The notes under the pieces: generated by a model | The model's database searches: none | What the model saw: the letters and a program-made list of their open reading frames with translations, nothing else | What the model was told of the DNA's origin: nothing | Position numbers and translations under genes: made by a program | From: Demequina lignilytica | GTDB taxonomy: Bacteria > Actinomycetota > Actinomycetes > Actinomycetales > Demequinaceae | Direction of reading: 5' to 3' | Assembly (NCBI RefSeq): GCF_030418305.1 | Contig: NZ_JAUHPX010000003.1 | Coordinates: 248,001 to 312,000 of the forward strand | DNA length: 64,000 nucleotides | Shown: positions 1 through 8,104 of the stretch, piece after piece | Position numbering within the stretch: position 1 is the first letter of the stretch | Layout of the letters: every line of letters starts with the position of its first letter

Positions 1-516
1 GCGTCCCCGCTCGTGGCGGGGCGCTGGCCCGCAGGCCTGCTGCTGCGCAGCTGGCGCTGGCCGATCCTGGTGTGGGCGGCGCTGCTCACGCAGATCGTGG
101 TGATCGACGTCGCGCTGCCCGAGCCGTGGGCGGAGATCCTCCACGTCGGCACCTACGTCGCCGCGCTCGTGTTCGCGTGGCTCAACAGGGCCGCGCCCGG
201 CGTCCTCGTCGTGGGGGCAGGCGCCCTGCTCAACGGCGCGACGATCGCGCTCAACGGCGGGGTGCTGCCCGCCTCGGCCGCGGCGATCGAGGCCGCCGGT
301 CTCGACCGGGAGCACGAGTTCGCCAACTCCGCGGTGGTCGCGGACCCGGTGCTGCCGTGGCTCGGCGACGTGTTCGCCTGGCCGGCGCCGCTCCCGCTCG
401 CGAACACGTTCTCGGTCGGCGACGTGCTGATCGTCGCGGGCGTGGTGATCGCGGCGTGGGCCGGGACCCGCCGGCTCGGACGGTCGGCCACGTCGCCCGA
501 GGCCGCCCGAGACTAG
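1..516 (+). CDS. DUF5317-like membrane protein, 5' end outside window
   Basis: The reading frame is open to the left edge, so the start lies upstream; a GTG at 13 is internal to what looks like a hydrophobic N-terminus. The visible 171 residues hold about four membrane segments (WPILVWAALLTQIVVIDVAL, a second near EILHVGTYVAALVFAW, a third near VLVVGAGALLNGATIAL and a C-terminal VLIVAGVVIAAWAG). This pattern, with a polar loop ending in a PLPLANTFSVGD-like stretch before the last helix, fits the actinobacterial DUF5317 family, whose function is unknown. Its stop overlaps the stop of the convergent lipoprotein gene by 4 nt, so the two transcripts end tail to tail without a separate terminator. 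Confidence 0.7.
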   Translation, partial: ASPLVAGRWPAGLLLRSWRWPILVWAALLTQIVVIDVALPEPWAEILHVGTYVAALVFAWLNRAAPGVLVVGAGALLNGATIALNGGVLPASAAAIEAAGLDREHEFANSAVVADPVLPWLGDVFAWPAPLPLANTFSVGDVLIVAGVVIAAWAGTRRLGRSATSPEAARD

Positions 517-1454
517 GGGGCGGACGGCGGTTCGGACGATGCGGGGGCCACGTCCCGCCTCCGGGCGCGCCGCGAGCGGAGCACCAGCCAGGCCGCGATG
601 ACGATCACGCCGGCGGCGGCGAGCCAGGGCAGGACGACGCCGGTGATCACCAGCGCCCCCGTGAGGAAGCCCACCAGGGCGTCCCAGCCGGAGACCACCC
701 CGGCCCAGAACGACCGCGGAGCATCGTCGACCACGACCACCGGCTCGGTGGTGAGGGACAGCTCGATCGTGGACATCGCCACCTGGTCGTCGAGCCCGCG
801 CTGCCAGGCCTCGAGGCTCTCGAGCTCGGCCTGACGGCTCGCGAGCTCGTTCTCGAGAGTGATGATGTCCGCGATCTTCTCGGCCTCGCCGAGCAGCGCC
901 GCGATCCGTTCGGTCGACGCGCGCAGCGTCGAGATCCGCGCCTCGAGGTCCTGGACCTCGCGGGTGACGTCGGCGGAGGTGGTGGAGTACTCGTCGACCG
1001 TCCCCAGGCCGCGCAGGTCGTCGACCACGGCGTCGAGCCGCTCCTGGGGGATCCGCAGCGTGAGCCACGCGGATCCGCCGTCGTACTCGGTCGCCGCCCG
1101 CTCGCTGCGCGCGTCGATCCGACCCCCCGCGGACTCGACCATGGCGGCGGCGCGATCCGCGGCCGCGATGGGGTCCTCGACCGTGACGTACATGGAGCCG
1201 GTCACGATCAACGCACGGTCCTCGCCCGCCGTGTCGGCGCTGGACGCCGTGCTGCCGTCCGCGGAGTCCTCGGCCTCTGCGGGCGCGCCCTGGTCGTATG
1301 CGGCGTCGCCGCCGACGGCCCCGCCCTCCGAGGAGTCCGACGAGCCCGACGTGCAGCCGGTGAGCGCCCACACGACCGCGAGCACGGCGCAGAGGATCGC
1401 CGCCCAGCGCAGCAGCGGTCGCGGCGGATGTGCGTGCGTGCTCACGGTGCTCAT
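513..1454 (-). CDS. DUF4349-domain lipoprotein
   Basis: The 313-residue product starts with a signal peptide ending in a lipobox (VWALTGC, cysteine near residue 34), then an acidic low-complexity linker, then a DUF4349 domain beginning near ALIVTGSMYVTVEDP. The domain contains a coiled-coil stretch (DLEARISTLRASTERIAALL) and is followed by a C-terminal membrane helix (VVLPWLAAAGVIVIAAWLVL) and a basic tail. A protein lipidated at one end and anchored by a helix at the other should sit on the outer face of the membrane. The family function is unknown. The last codons carry one copy of the GGACGATGCG word at 534-543, read here as Ala-Ser-Ser. Confidence 0.8.
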   Translation of the reverse strand: MSTVSTHAHPPRPLLRWAAILCAVLAVVWALTGCTSGSSDSSEGGAVGGDAAYDQGAPAEAEDSADGSTASSADTAGEDRALIVTGSMYVTVEDPIAAADRAAAMVESAGGRIDARSERAATEYDGGSAWLTLRIPQERLDAVVDDLRGLGTVDEYSTTSADVTREVQDLEARISTLRASTERIAALLGEAEKIADIITLENELASRQAELESLEAWQRGLDDQVAMSTIELSLTTEPVVVVDDAPRSFWAGVVSGWDALVGFLTGALVITGVVLPWLAAAGVIVIAAWLVLRSRRARRRDVAPASSEPPSAP

Positions 1455-1532
1455 ACAAGGATGACGCTCGGCGCGGCGCGGACCGTTGGGCCGCCGCCGG
1501 TCCTACGCGTGGAATGGGATGCCTTGTGCCCT

Positions 1533-1588
1533 GATGGAGGATCGGTGCACACGAGCGGCCGTTCCCGTGCGCGGATCCTCCATCTCGC
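1533..1588. repeat. Structured intergenic element, copy 1
   Basis: Inverted repeat GATGGAGGATC (1533-1543) and GATCCTCCATC (1574-1584) enclose 30 nt. The 50-nt core (1534-1583) has the same length as a relative at 56946-56995, shares ATGGAnGATCGGTGC at the left and TCCATCTCGC at the right, and has a compensating base-pair change in the stem. It lies in the 198-nt gap between the lipoprotein start and the tRNA, where no gene is visible. Confidence 0.6.
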
Positions 1589-1621
1589 ACGGCTTGGGTC
1601 GCGGGCGGCCCGAGAAGGTGA

Positions 1622-1645
1622 AAGGCCCCTCCGCGGAGGGGCCTT
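1622..1645 (-). terminator. Terminator of the tRNA-Gly transcript
   Basis: A perfect 24-nt palindrome built on AAGGCCCC and GGGGCCTT lies 8 nt after the CCA end of the tRNA on the minus strand and runs into TTTCACC. It is placed as an intrinsic terminator; the T-tract is short, as is common in actinobacteria. Confidence 0.7.
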
Positions 1646-1652
1646 CGGCTGG

Positions 1653-1726
1653 TGGAGCGGGTGACGGGAATCGAACCCGCGCTATCAGCTTGGGAAGCTG
1701 AAGTTCTACCATTGAACTACACCCGC
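1653..1726 (-). tRNA. tRNA-Gly (anticodon CCC)
   Basis: On the minus strand the acceptor GCGGGTG (1726-1720) pairs with CACCCGC (1663-1657), followed by discriminator T and an encoded CCA (1655-1653). The anticodon arm TCAGC-TTCCCAA-GCTGA places CCC at 1694-1692, which reads GGG. The T-arm is GCGGGTTCGATTCCCGT. The length, 71 nt plus CCA, is normal. Anticodon CCC rather than GCC or TCC is read directly from the 7-nt loop. Confidence 0.93.
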
Positions 1727-1759
1727 GCGCCCCGCCTGAGCGGCGGTGCGTGACCCATT

Positions 1760-4312
1760 CTAGGGGGATTCCGCCGGCTCCTCGACAGCCGCCGCCCCGT
1801 GGCGCTCCGCATCGGACGGCATCCCGGCCCGATGCCCGAGGCCCTCGAGCCATCTCACGAGCTGCCGGTGGAGGTTCTCCGCCGTGTGCAGGTGACCGTC
1901 TTCGGCGACCAGGTCGGCGTCGACGGACCAGTCCGCGGGGTGGACCAGCAGCGCCCGCGTCTGCCATCCGCCCAGGCCGCCGTGGCAGCCCACGAGCTCC
2001 TCGAACGCCATCACCTCGTCGAGCGAGGCGTCGTACGCGGAGTTGAGGTAGATGTCCGGGGCGGAGGGGAAGTGCGACACGTGGAGGAAGTCGCGGCGCG
2101 CGTGCGGGCCGAAGCCCTCGAGGGGATCCTCGCCCTCCACCTCGCCGGTGGCAAGGCGGTGGAGGCCGCGGGGCCCGATCGCGACGGGGCCCGTCCCCGC
2201 CTGCACCACCACGAAGGCCACGCCGGGGTGCGTCGCGAGCGACTCGATCAGGCCCGGGTGCTGCTCCTCGAGGTCCGCGAGGGTGAGCCGCGTCGGGGAG
2301 TCCGTGAACCAGATGCCGCCCAGGTTGCCCGAGCCGACCACGGCCAGTCCCGGGCCGTCACCGGAGGCGACGCGCGAGTCCTGCTCGCCCCCCGCATCGT
2401 CCCGGCGCCGCATCGCCCGGCGGGCCACGCGGCCGGTGACCGAGTCCTGCTCCGCGAGTTGGCGTACCAGGAGACGCGCGGGCCCGCCGTCCTCCGCCTC
2501 GTCCCGCGGCGCCGTCACCGCACGCCCCCCGGTGCGCTCCCGCACGAAGTCCTCCAGCGAGATGCCGTAGCGCTGCAGGAAGGTCGCGCCCTGGCTCTGC
2601 CCGTGGTCCGAGACCAGGACGATGCGGTAGTCGCGGGGCGCGATGCCGCGCGCGATGAACTGCTCGAAGGTCCGCAGGACGGTGTCGAGGCCGTAGAGGG
2701 ACGCGAGCGACTCGGGGCGGGTGACGCCGGCGTGGTGGGCGATCTCGTCGTAGTCGACGAAGTCCACGTAGATGGACTTGGCGCCATCCATCATCGCCTC
2801 GATCACGAGCGCGACGTTGAGGTCGCGCAGCAGCACGTTGGTGACGCCGCGCAGCGCCACGTAGTCGGCGCCGCGGTGCACGCGCGGCTCGACTCCGCGC
2901 CACTCCTGGCGTCGCGCCTGCCACACCTCCTTGAGCATCTCGCCGATCGTGCGGGGAACGGCGCGCGCGAGGCCCGCGGGGTGCGTGAAGAAGTGGGCGT
3001 ACGACCGCGAGGCGCCCACCTGGCGATCGCCGCTGCGCAGGCCGCTCACGGTGAGGTAGGACCGGGCCGCGTCGCCGGAGAACAGGTTCGAGATCGAGAC
3101 CCCGTCGTCGGCGAGCAGGCCGAAACCGCTCGACGTCCGCGCCTCGATGTCGGCGGCGTCGTTCGGCTGGTTGGCGGCCATGAAGCGACCGAGCTCACGG
3201 TCCCACCAGCGGAAGCAGGGGATCCCCTCGGCGGAGCCCTGCAGGATGCCGGACTGGGAGGCCGGTGTGGTCGACGGGATGCCCGCGGTCCACTCGGTGC
3301 GGGCATGGGTCCCCGACCGCAGCCACCGGGTGATGGTCGGCAGGTTGCCGGCGCGGATCTCCTGCTCGAGCAGCGGCGCGGAGACGCCGTCGAGCTGGAT
3401 GAACAGGACCCCCTCGGCGTCGTCCGCGGGCTGGGCCGCGTCGTCGAGGCTCATGCGCGCGGCATGCACGAGCAGGTAGTCGTAGGAGCTCGCAGTGAAG
3501 AGCCAGGTCACCAGGGTCATCAGCGCCGCGAAGATCCACGAGGCGATCAGCGCCCACCCGGGGCTGGAGACGTCCACGCCGGGCGCGATCCACAGCGCCA
3601 CGCCAACGGTGACGGCGTTGCCGAGCAAGGCGGCGACCAGCGCGCCGGCCCAGCCGAAGCGGCTCGCCACCTTCAGCCACAGCGGCCGCAGCAGCCAGGT
3701 CACGATCGCGACGGACACCGCAGCGCCGAGCGCCGCCGCCCAGCCATCCGCCGAGATGCCGGGGGTCAGGCCGATGGTGGCCCACACCACGAGCGCCTGC
3801 ACCGCGAGCTCCGTGGCGCGCTTGAGGCGCCAGCGGACGGTGCGGCGCTCGAGGCCGAGCGCGTCGGCGAGCTGGCGCTCGCGCTCAGGCTGGAACCATG
3901 CGTTCGCCCTCGGGCTCCACGCGAGGGCGAGGTTGAGCGCCGCCCCGACGATCGACGGCGCGGCAGCCGCCCAGTTCCCGCCTGAGGACGCGACGTACAG
4001 GTCTTGGACGATCCGGAACGCGAGAACGGCGGTGAGCAGCACCCGCGCGGTGTTCGAGCCGCGCCAGAGCGCGATCGCCAGAGCCACGAGGGCCGCTGCC
4101 GCCGCGCCGGTCACGATCGCCGCCGCCATCAGCGTGGCGCGGTCGTCACCCGTCGCGTCGGCGGGGTCGGTGATCGCGGCCAGCGCCACGATGGCCAGCG
4201 CCGACGCAGCGATCGCGGCGAACGCGCTCAGCCAGGTCAGCGCCACCAGCGCCACCACGGGCCCGGGCCGAGCGATCCGTTCAGGGGCGGCCGGGGCGTC
4301 GGTGCGGCTCAT
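1760..4312 (-). CDS. Membrane-anchored phosphodiesterase/alkaline-phosphatase-family protein with holin-like N-terminus
   Basis: The 850-residue product has an N-terminal half with about eight membrane helices, the later ones resembling the 'phage holin family 4' domain found fused in actinobacteria, and a C-terminal extracytoplasmic phosphodiesterase domain. The metal and nucleophile motifs are recognisable: LFIQLDGVSAPLL (Asp), IPSTTPASQSG (nucleophilic Thr), DYDEIAHHAG (Asp and His) and VLVSDHGQSQG (Asp-His). The natural substrate in this family is unknown; a phosphodiester or sulfate ester in the envelope is plausible. The holin-like name does not imply a phage here. The start is the ATG at 4312, one nucleotide after the stop of the upstream LURP-like gene, so translation is probably coupled; a longer frame upstream lacks homology. 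Confidence 0.8.
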   Translation of the reverse strand: MSRTDAPAAPERIARPGPVVALVALTWLSAFAAIAASALAIVALAAITDPADATGDDRATLMAAAIVTGAAAAALVALAIALWRGSNTARVLLTAVLAFRIVQDLYVASSGGNWAAAAPSIVGAALNLALAWSPRANAWFQPERERQLADALGLERRTVRWRLKRATELAVQALVVWATIGLTPGISADGWAAALGAAVSVAIVTWLLRPLWLKVASRFGWAGALVAALLGNAVTVGVALWIAPGVDVSSPGWALIASWIFAALMTLVTWLFTASSYDYLLVHAARMSLDDAAQPADDAEGVLFIQLDGVSAPLLEQEIRAGNLPTITRWLRSGTHARTEWTAGIPSTTPASQSGILQGSAEGIPCFRWWDRELGRFMAANQPNDAADIEARTSSGFGLLADDGVSISNLFSGDAARSYLTVSGLRSGDRQVGASRSYAHFFTHPAGLARAVPRTIGEMLKEVWQARRQEWRGVEPRVHRGADYVALRGVTNVLLRDLNVALVIEAMMDGAKSIYVDFVDYDEIAHHAGVTRPESLASLYGLDTVLRTFEQFIARGIAPRDYRIVLVSDHGQSQGATFLQRYGISLEDFVRERTGGRAVTAPRDEAEDGGPARLLVRQLAEQDSVTGRVARRAMRRRDDAGGEQDSRVASGDGPGLAVVGSGNLGGIWFTDSPTRLTLADLEEQHPGLIESLATHPGVAFVVVQAGTGPVAIGPRGLHRLATGEVEGEDPLEGFGPHARRDFLHVSHFPSAPDIYLNSAYDASLDEVMAFEELVGCHGGLGGWQTRALLVHPADWSVDADLVAEDGHLHTAENLHRQLVRWLEGLGHRAGMPSDAERHGAAAVEEPAESP

Positions 4313-4313
4313 C

Positions 4314-4871
4314 TCAGCGGTTCTGCAGGAAGTCGAGGCCGGTGGCCATCGCGAGCAGCAGGCGGGCGTCGTAGCGCTCGTCCTCGACGGTGATCCGGTA
4401 GGCATCGCGCACGCCCCACTTGCGGACGATGCTCATCACGGGCTGCCCGGTGTCCTCCGCGGTGAACAGGAAGTCGTAGGGCACGAACTCGAAGCCGATG
4501 CGGCGGACGATCGCGTACAGCTGGCTGACCTCCTGGCCGATCGCGCGCGGCAGCCCGGGCTGGTCGACGTACCAGGTGGAGATGAGCAGCGACTTCTTGA
4601 AGTCCTTGCTGAAGGACCCGATCACGCTGCCGTCCACGTCGACGACGTCCACCACCGAGGCGACGTCCATGACGTTGCGCGCCTTGAGGCTGAACCGCAC
4701 CGCCTGCTTCGAGTCGTCGGCGAAGAACGGCACCTCCTCCTTGAGCTTCATGCGCTTCTGCTGCGCGAAGGCCAGCTCGGTGACCGGAGCCCAGCTCGCG
4801 TCGGAGGTCCACAGCTCGTAGCGGTTGACGCCGAGCGTGATGCGCTGCCTGATCAGGTAGTGAGCGGTCAT
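4314..4871 (-). CDS. LURP-one/scramblase-like protein
   Basis: The 185-residue protein has no signal peptide or membrane helix. It opens with HYLIRQRITLGVNRYEL, continues with alternating beta-strand pattern including VVDVDGSVIGSFSKDF, and ends with AYRITVEDERYDARLLLAMATGLDFL. This order (query strand, 'd.dG..ig' hairpin, late 'y.v.v' strand, hydrophobic terminal helix) matches the tubby-like LURP-one-related and phospholipid scramblase fold. Biochemical function in bacteria is not established. It is the first gene of a two-gene unit with the membrane phosphodiesterase, so a joint role at the membrane surface is an inference from context. Fold assignment is from pattern only. Confidence 0.6.
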   Translation of the reverse strand: MTAHYLIRQRITLGVNRYELWTSDASWAPVTELAFAQQKRMKLKEEVPFFADDSKQAVRFSLKARNVMDVASVVDVVDVDGSVIGSFSKDFKKSLLISTWYVDQPGLPRAIGQEVSQLYAIVRRIGFEFVPYDFLFTAEDTGQPVMSIVRKWGVRDAYRITVEDERYDARLLLAMATGLDFLQNR

Positions 4872-4913
4872 GCGTTCACCCTAGAACCGGCGATGCCGCG
4901 CCACAATGAGGTC

Positions 4914-5732
4914 ATGCGGCATCGTCTTCCACTGCTCGCCCTGGTAGTGCTCGGGTTCTCGGTGATCGCGGGCTGCGCCGCCACGCCGGTGTTCCCGGTG
5001 GTGGAGCCGACCGCCGTCCTGGGCGAGGATCCCGAGGCGGGCGGCCGGTGGATCGAGGTGCCGGTCACCGCGGCCGACCGTGACATCCGGATCACCGGCG
5101 CGGCCTTCCTGACGCCGTACTTCACCACGACCGACGGCGTCGAGGTCGGGCTCGATGTGGCCGCGGGCGCATCGGACACGATCAACGTGCCCGTGGGCGC
5201 CGCCACCTGTCCCGCGGGCCTGGGTGCCACCACGCTCCAGCTGGTGGTCGAGGTCGACGGTGTCGAGGTGCTGCAGTCGGTGGCGGTCGAGGGCGACGTG
5301 TTCGAGCAGCGCAACGGCGAGGAGTGCGGGCAGACCGCCATCACCGGCGCGATCACGCCGAGCTTCGGCTCGGTGTCCGCGTCGGATGCGCCGGCGGTGA
5401 GCACCTCCGTGCTCTTGGTGCGCGTCAGCGGCACGGAGGCCGTGACGCTCGAGTCCGTCAGAGGCTCCGAGCAGTTCTCCGTCACGGTGGATGAGGGCGC
5501 GCTGCCGGCGACCCTGGAGGCCACGGGTCAGCGCCTCGAGGTGCCCGTCACGATCACGTCGATCCGCTGCGACGGGCTGCCCTTCGGAAGCACCACCACG
5601 GCGTTCGCATTCGGCCTCGAGCTGAGCCGTCCCGGCGAGGATCCGGTGCCGGTGACCATCCGCCCCGAGGGGGAGCTGCTCGCGACGCTCGAGGACATCG
5701 TCGCCTCGTGCGATCAGGCGCCGAGCGGGTGA
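4914..5732 (+). CDS. Putative lipoprotein, first of a tandem paralogous pair
   Basis: The start at 4914 gives MRHRLPLLALVVLGFSVIAGC, a signal peptide with lipobox IAGC, and a 272-residue precursor. The mature part is a beta-rich, cysteine-containing domain with TCPAGLGATTLQLVVEVDG and later DEGALPATLEATGQRLEVPV. The next gene encodes a relative with the same landmarks (VCPAGVGAADDARVALSVAV and EQGALPATLAADQGRLEVPV), so this is a tandem duplication. No family name could be assigned. The two genes overlap by GTGA, indicating coupled translation. The protein probably faces the outside of the cell membrane. Confidence 0.75.
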   Translation: MRHRLPLLALVVLGFSVIAGCAATPVFPVVEPTAVLGEDPEAGGRWIEVPVTAADRDIRITGAAFLTPYFTTTDGVEVGLDVAAGASDTINVPVGAATCPAGLGATTLQLVVEVDGVEVLQSVAVEGDVFEQRNGEECGQTAITGAITPSFGSVSASDAPAVSTSVLLVRVSGTEAVTLESVRGSEQFSVTVDEGALPATLEATGQRLEVPVTITSIRCDGLPFGSTTTAFAFGLELSRPGEDPVPVTIRPEGELLATLEDIVASCDQAPSG

Positions 5733-6583
5733 GCGCGCGGCGCCGGCTCGCGGCGGCCGGATGTGCGATCGCGCTCGCCGGGGCCGGCTGCGACACGGCC
5801 GCCCCGGCGCCCCTCGAACCCCCGGCGCCCCTCGAGGCGTCGGCGACGCTCACGTATCCGCGCACGCTCCAGGCGGACCGGATGGTGGAGGTCCGCGTCT
5901 CCTCGACGAGCGAGGGCGAGGTCCGCGTGACCGCGGCGACGCTGCAGAGCGGGTACTTCGCGGACGTCCCGGCGACCGAGCGCGAGGTGCGCGTGTGGGA
6001 GGGGCACGAGGCGCGGATCAGGGTCGCGCTCGGGGAACCCGTGTGCCCCGCCGGGGTCGGCGCGGCGGACGATGCGCGGGTCGCCCTGTCCGTCGCCGTC
6101 GAGGGGACGGGCGTCGCGCAGGAGGTCGCCGTCCCGACCGACGTGCTGGCGGCGATCAACGCCGCTGAGTGCACGGCCCACGAGGCGATCGCCGTCGCGG
6201 CGCCCGCGCTCGGTGCTCCGGGAGAGGCGGTGGGCGGCACGCTCGCGACCACGCTGGTGCTCGAGCGCGCGCAGCGCGACGTGCCGGTCACGGTGACAGC
6301 CATAGCCGGCTCGGTGATCTTCGCCGTCGACACCGAGCAGGGAGCTCTTCCCGCGACGCTCGCCGCGGACCAGGGCCGCCTCGAGGTGCCGGTCTCCATC
6401 CGCGTCGCGCGCTGCGAGCCCCACGCCTTCGCCGAGTCGAAGAAGACCTTCCTGTTCAAGACCTGGCTGGAGGCGGGCGAGGCCGACGAGGCCTACGTCG
6501 AGCTGTACGCCGAGGGCGACCTGCGAGACGCCCTGCAGGCGCTCGTCGACGCCTGCGGCGAGGAGGCCCGTGGCGAGGGTTGA
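5729..6583 (+). CDS. Putative lipoprotein, second of the tandem pair
   Basis: The GTG at 5729 overlaps the TGA of the preceding gene (GTGA) and gives VSARRRLAAAGCAIALAGAGC, a short signal peptide with lipobox AGAGC. The 284-residue product follows its upstream paralogue throughout: conserved Cys-Pro-Ala-Gly, a central Glu-Cys, a beta-rich C-terminal half and a terminal helix ending in DACGEEARG. An earlier GTG at 5708 is possible but would extend into the upstream coding region without gain. Function is unknown. The pair may be a surface assembly or two differently expressed variants. Confidence 0.7.
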   Translation: MSARRRLAAAGCAIALAGAGCDTAAPAPLEPPAPLEASATLTYPRTLQADRMVEVRVSSTSEGEVRVTAATLQSGYFADVPATEREVRVWEGHEARIRVALGEPVCPAGVGAADDARVALSVAVEGTGVAQEVAVPTDVLAAINAAECTAHEAIAVAAPALGAPGEAVGGTLATTLVLERAQRDVPVTVTAIAGSVIFAVDTEQGALPATLAADQGRLEVPVSIRVARCEPHAFAESKKTFLFKTWLEAGEADEAYVELYAEGDLRDALQALVDACGEEARGEG

Positions 6584-6615
6584 GCCGCGACCCTATTCCC
6601 GATCGTCTGAAAATC

Positions 6616-6621
6616 TATAGT
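6616..6621 (+). promoter_or_regulatory. Candidate -10 box TATAGT
   Basis: TATAGT at 6616-6621 is the only AT-rich hexamer in the 203-nt gap upstream of the DUF6458 gene. No matching -35 is convincing at 17 nt, so this is a weak call. Nothing else was recognised in the gap. Confidence 0.3.
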
Positions 6622-6786
6622 ACCTGGTAGATGGCGGACAAAAGCAGGGCGAAACGGGCCAGGGCGACCCCCGCATGGTCCCGGCCGACGTTGCACCCAC
6701 GTCGGACCGGCGCCCTCGAGGCGCCCGTCCCCCGGGTGGTCCGGGGCGACGGACGCGGTCCGCGGGAAGCAGGGGAGGAACACATC

Positions 6787-7026
6787 ATGGCTCTTGGATC
6801 CGGGATCTTCCTGATCGTCATCGGCGCGATCCTCGCGTTCGCCGTCCGCGACTCGATCGACGCCGTCGACCTCACGATGGTCGGCTACATCGCGCTCGCC
6901 GCCGGTGTGATCGCGATCATCATCTCGCTGGTGGTCAACGCGCAGCGCAGCAACACCACTCACCGCGAGATCCGCGACGAGCACGTCGACGAGCACCGCG
7001 TCGACAACCGCCGCGTCGAGCACTGA
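6787..7026 (+). CDS. DUF6458-like small membrane protein
   Basis: The 79-residue protein MALGSGIFLIVIGAILAFAV has two membrane helices (residues 5-20 and about 30-52) separated by a short loop with DLTMVGYIALAAG, and a charged, His-rich tail (REIRDEHVDEHRVDNRRVEH). This is the layout of the actinobacterial DUF6458 family, of unknown function. A good ribosome-binding site (GGGGAGGAA) precedes ATG 6787. An ATG at 6631 in the same frame would add 52 residues of low-complexity sequence before the membrane helix and is unlikely. Confidence 0.8.
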   Translation: MALGSGIFLIVIGAILAFAVRDSIDAVDLTMVGYIALAAGVIAIIISLVVNAQRSNTTHREIRDEHVDEHRVDNRRVEH

Positions 7027-7062
7027 CCCGGCGCGCCCATGCGCGCACCGCAGCAGACGGGC

Positions 7063-7088
7063 GGCCGTCCCCAGCGTCGGGGGCGGCC
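7063..7088 (+). terminator. Hairpin after the DUF6458 gene
   Basis: GGCCGTCCCC (7063-7072) and GGGGGCGGCC (7079-7088) form a 10-bp stem with one G-T pair and a 6-nt loop, 37 nt after the stop codon. There is no T-tract, so termination is probable but not certain. Confidence 0.5.
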
Positions 7089-7142
7089 GTCGTCGCGTCT
7101 CCATCCCGCGCATCGTCCCTGGTCCGGACGTACCATTCCGGC

Positions 7143-7385
7143 ATGAGCGAGCGCATCCTCGCCCCGGAGCTGGCGCCGGGGCAGAAGCTGGCGGGTCCCG
7201 TGTCCTACTTCCCGTCGATCGAGAAGACCTACGGGCGCCCGATGCAGGAGTGGATCGACCTGGCGCAGCCGCGGGTCGAGACCGACCGCCACATGGAGGT
7301 GGTCGCGTGGCTCAAGGAGGAGCACGGCATGGGGCACGGGCATGCGAACGCCCTGGTCGCGTGGCTGCGCAAGAAGATCGCTTGA
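7143..7385 (+). CDS. DUF4287-domain protein
   Basis: The 80-residue cytosolic protein contains the DUF4287 hallmark: SYFPSIEKTYGRPMQEWIDL followed by HMEVVAWLKEEHGMGHGHAN and ALVAWLRKK. The family is small, helical and widespread in actinobacteria, often found as the N-terminal part of DUF4287-DUF5655 proteins; function is unknown. TACCAT at 7131-7136 lies 6 nt before the ATG with no Shine-Dalgarno sequence between, so the mRNA is probably leaderless. Confidence 0.82.
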   Translation: MSERILAPELAPGQKLAGPVSYFPSIEKTYGRPMQEWIDLAQPRVETDRHMEVVAWLKEEHGMGHGHANALVAWLRKKIA

Positions 7386-7501
7386 CCCTCCCGTCGCGCT
7401 TCGGCCGTCCCCCGCCTGGCTGCCCGCGCGCATCGTCCCGCCCGGACGTAGCCTGGCGCTGACCGCGCCGGACGATGCGCGGCGCACCCTGGGGAGGGGA
7501 C

Positions 7502-7954
7502 ATGGCCTCGGTCGCGACGTATCTCAACTTTGACGGGAACTGCCTCGAGGCGTTCGAGTTCTACAAGGGGATCTTCGGCGGGGAGTTCCTCGGCGAGCCC
7601 ATGCGCATGGGTGACGTGCCGCCCTCGCCCGGTATGCCGCCGCTCGCCCCGGGAGAGGCGGAGCGGATCATGCACGTCGCGCTCGAGACGGTCGCCGGCC
7701 ACCAGATCATGGGGTCGGACACCATGCCCTCGATGGGGCACGTGCTGCGGCCCGGCAACACCACCTACATCAACCTCATGGTCGACACCGAGGAGGAGGC
7801 GCGCGACCTGTTCACCGCCCTGTCCGACGGGGGCGAGGTCGAGATGCCGCCCACCCCGATGTTCTGGGGGGACCTCTACTCGGCGTTCACCGATCGGTTC
7901 CAGATCCAGTGGATGGTCATCGCCCCGCTCGAGGAGGAGCTGGGCCACTCCTGA
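7502..7954 (+). CDS. PhnB-like VOC (glyoxalase-fold) protein
   Basis: The 150-residue protein follows the PhnB branch of the vicinal-oxygen-chelate superfamily: YLNFDGNCLEAFEFYKGIFG at the N-terminus, then a strand with RIMHVALETVAGHQIMGSD, then INLMVDTEEEARDLFTALS and a C-terminal WGDLYSAFTDRFQIQWMV. Despite the PhnB name, members are not shown to act in phosphonate use, and the role here is unknown. A GGGGAGGGG ribosome-binding site precedes ATG 7502. Three copies of the GGACGATGCG word lie in the two intergenic gaps just upstream (7109, 7429 and 7470). Confidence 0.82.
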   Translation: MASVATYLNFDGNCLEAFEFYKGIFGGEFLGEPMRMGDVPPSPGMPPLAPGEAERIMHVALETVAGHQIMGSDTMPSMGHVLRPGNTTYINLMVDTEEEARDLFTALSDGGEVEMPPTPMFWGDLYSAFTDRFQIQWMVIAPLEEELGHS

Positions 7955-8011
7955 CGTATAGAAGCCGCTTTCCCGCCCCATCAGCCGGAGAAATGTCGAT
8001 GTAATCAATTC

Positions 8012-8034
8012 GTTATGGCGAAAGTCAACGTAAT
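8012..8034. promoter_or_regulatory. ROK-type operator F, upstream of first sugar-binding protein
   Basis: GTTATG-N11-CGTAAT at 8012-8034 matches the window's operator consensus NTTATG-N11-CRTAAN. It lies 70 nt before the start of the first solute-binding protein, and a candidate -10 (TACGCT, 8039-8044) begins 5 nt after it. A ROK repressor bound here would cover the -35 region. Confidence 0.6.
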
Positions 8035-8104
8035 CCTCTACGCTCGGAGTCAGCGACGCCGTCGACGGCGCGCGACAGGACAACGACGTCTAGGAAGGTT
8101 CGAC

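Noticed and set aside
1760-4312. Prophage holin or prophage remnant
   Set aside because: The holin-like helices are part of a fused phosphodiesterase protein and no other phage gene is present.
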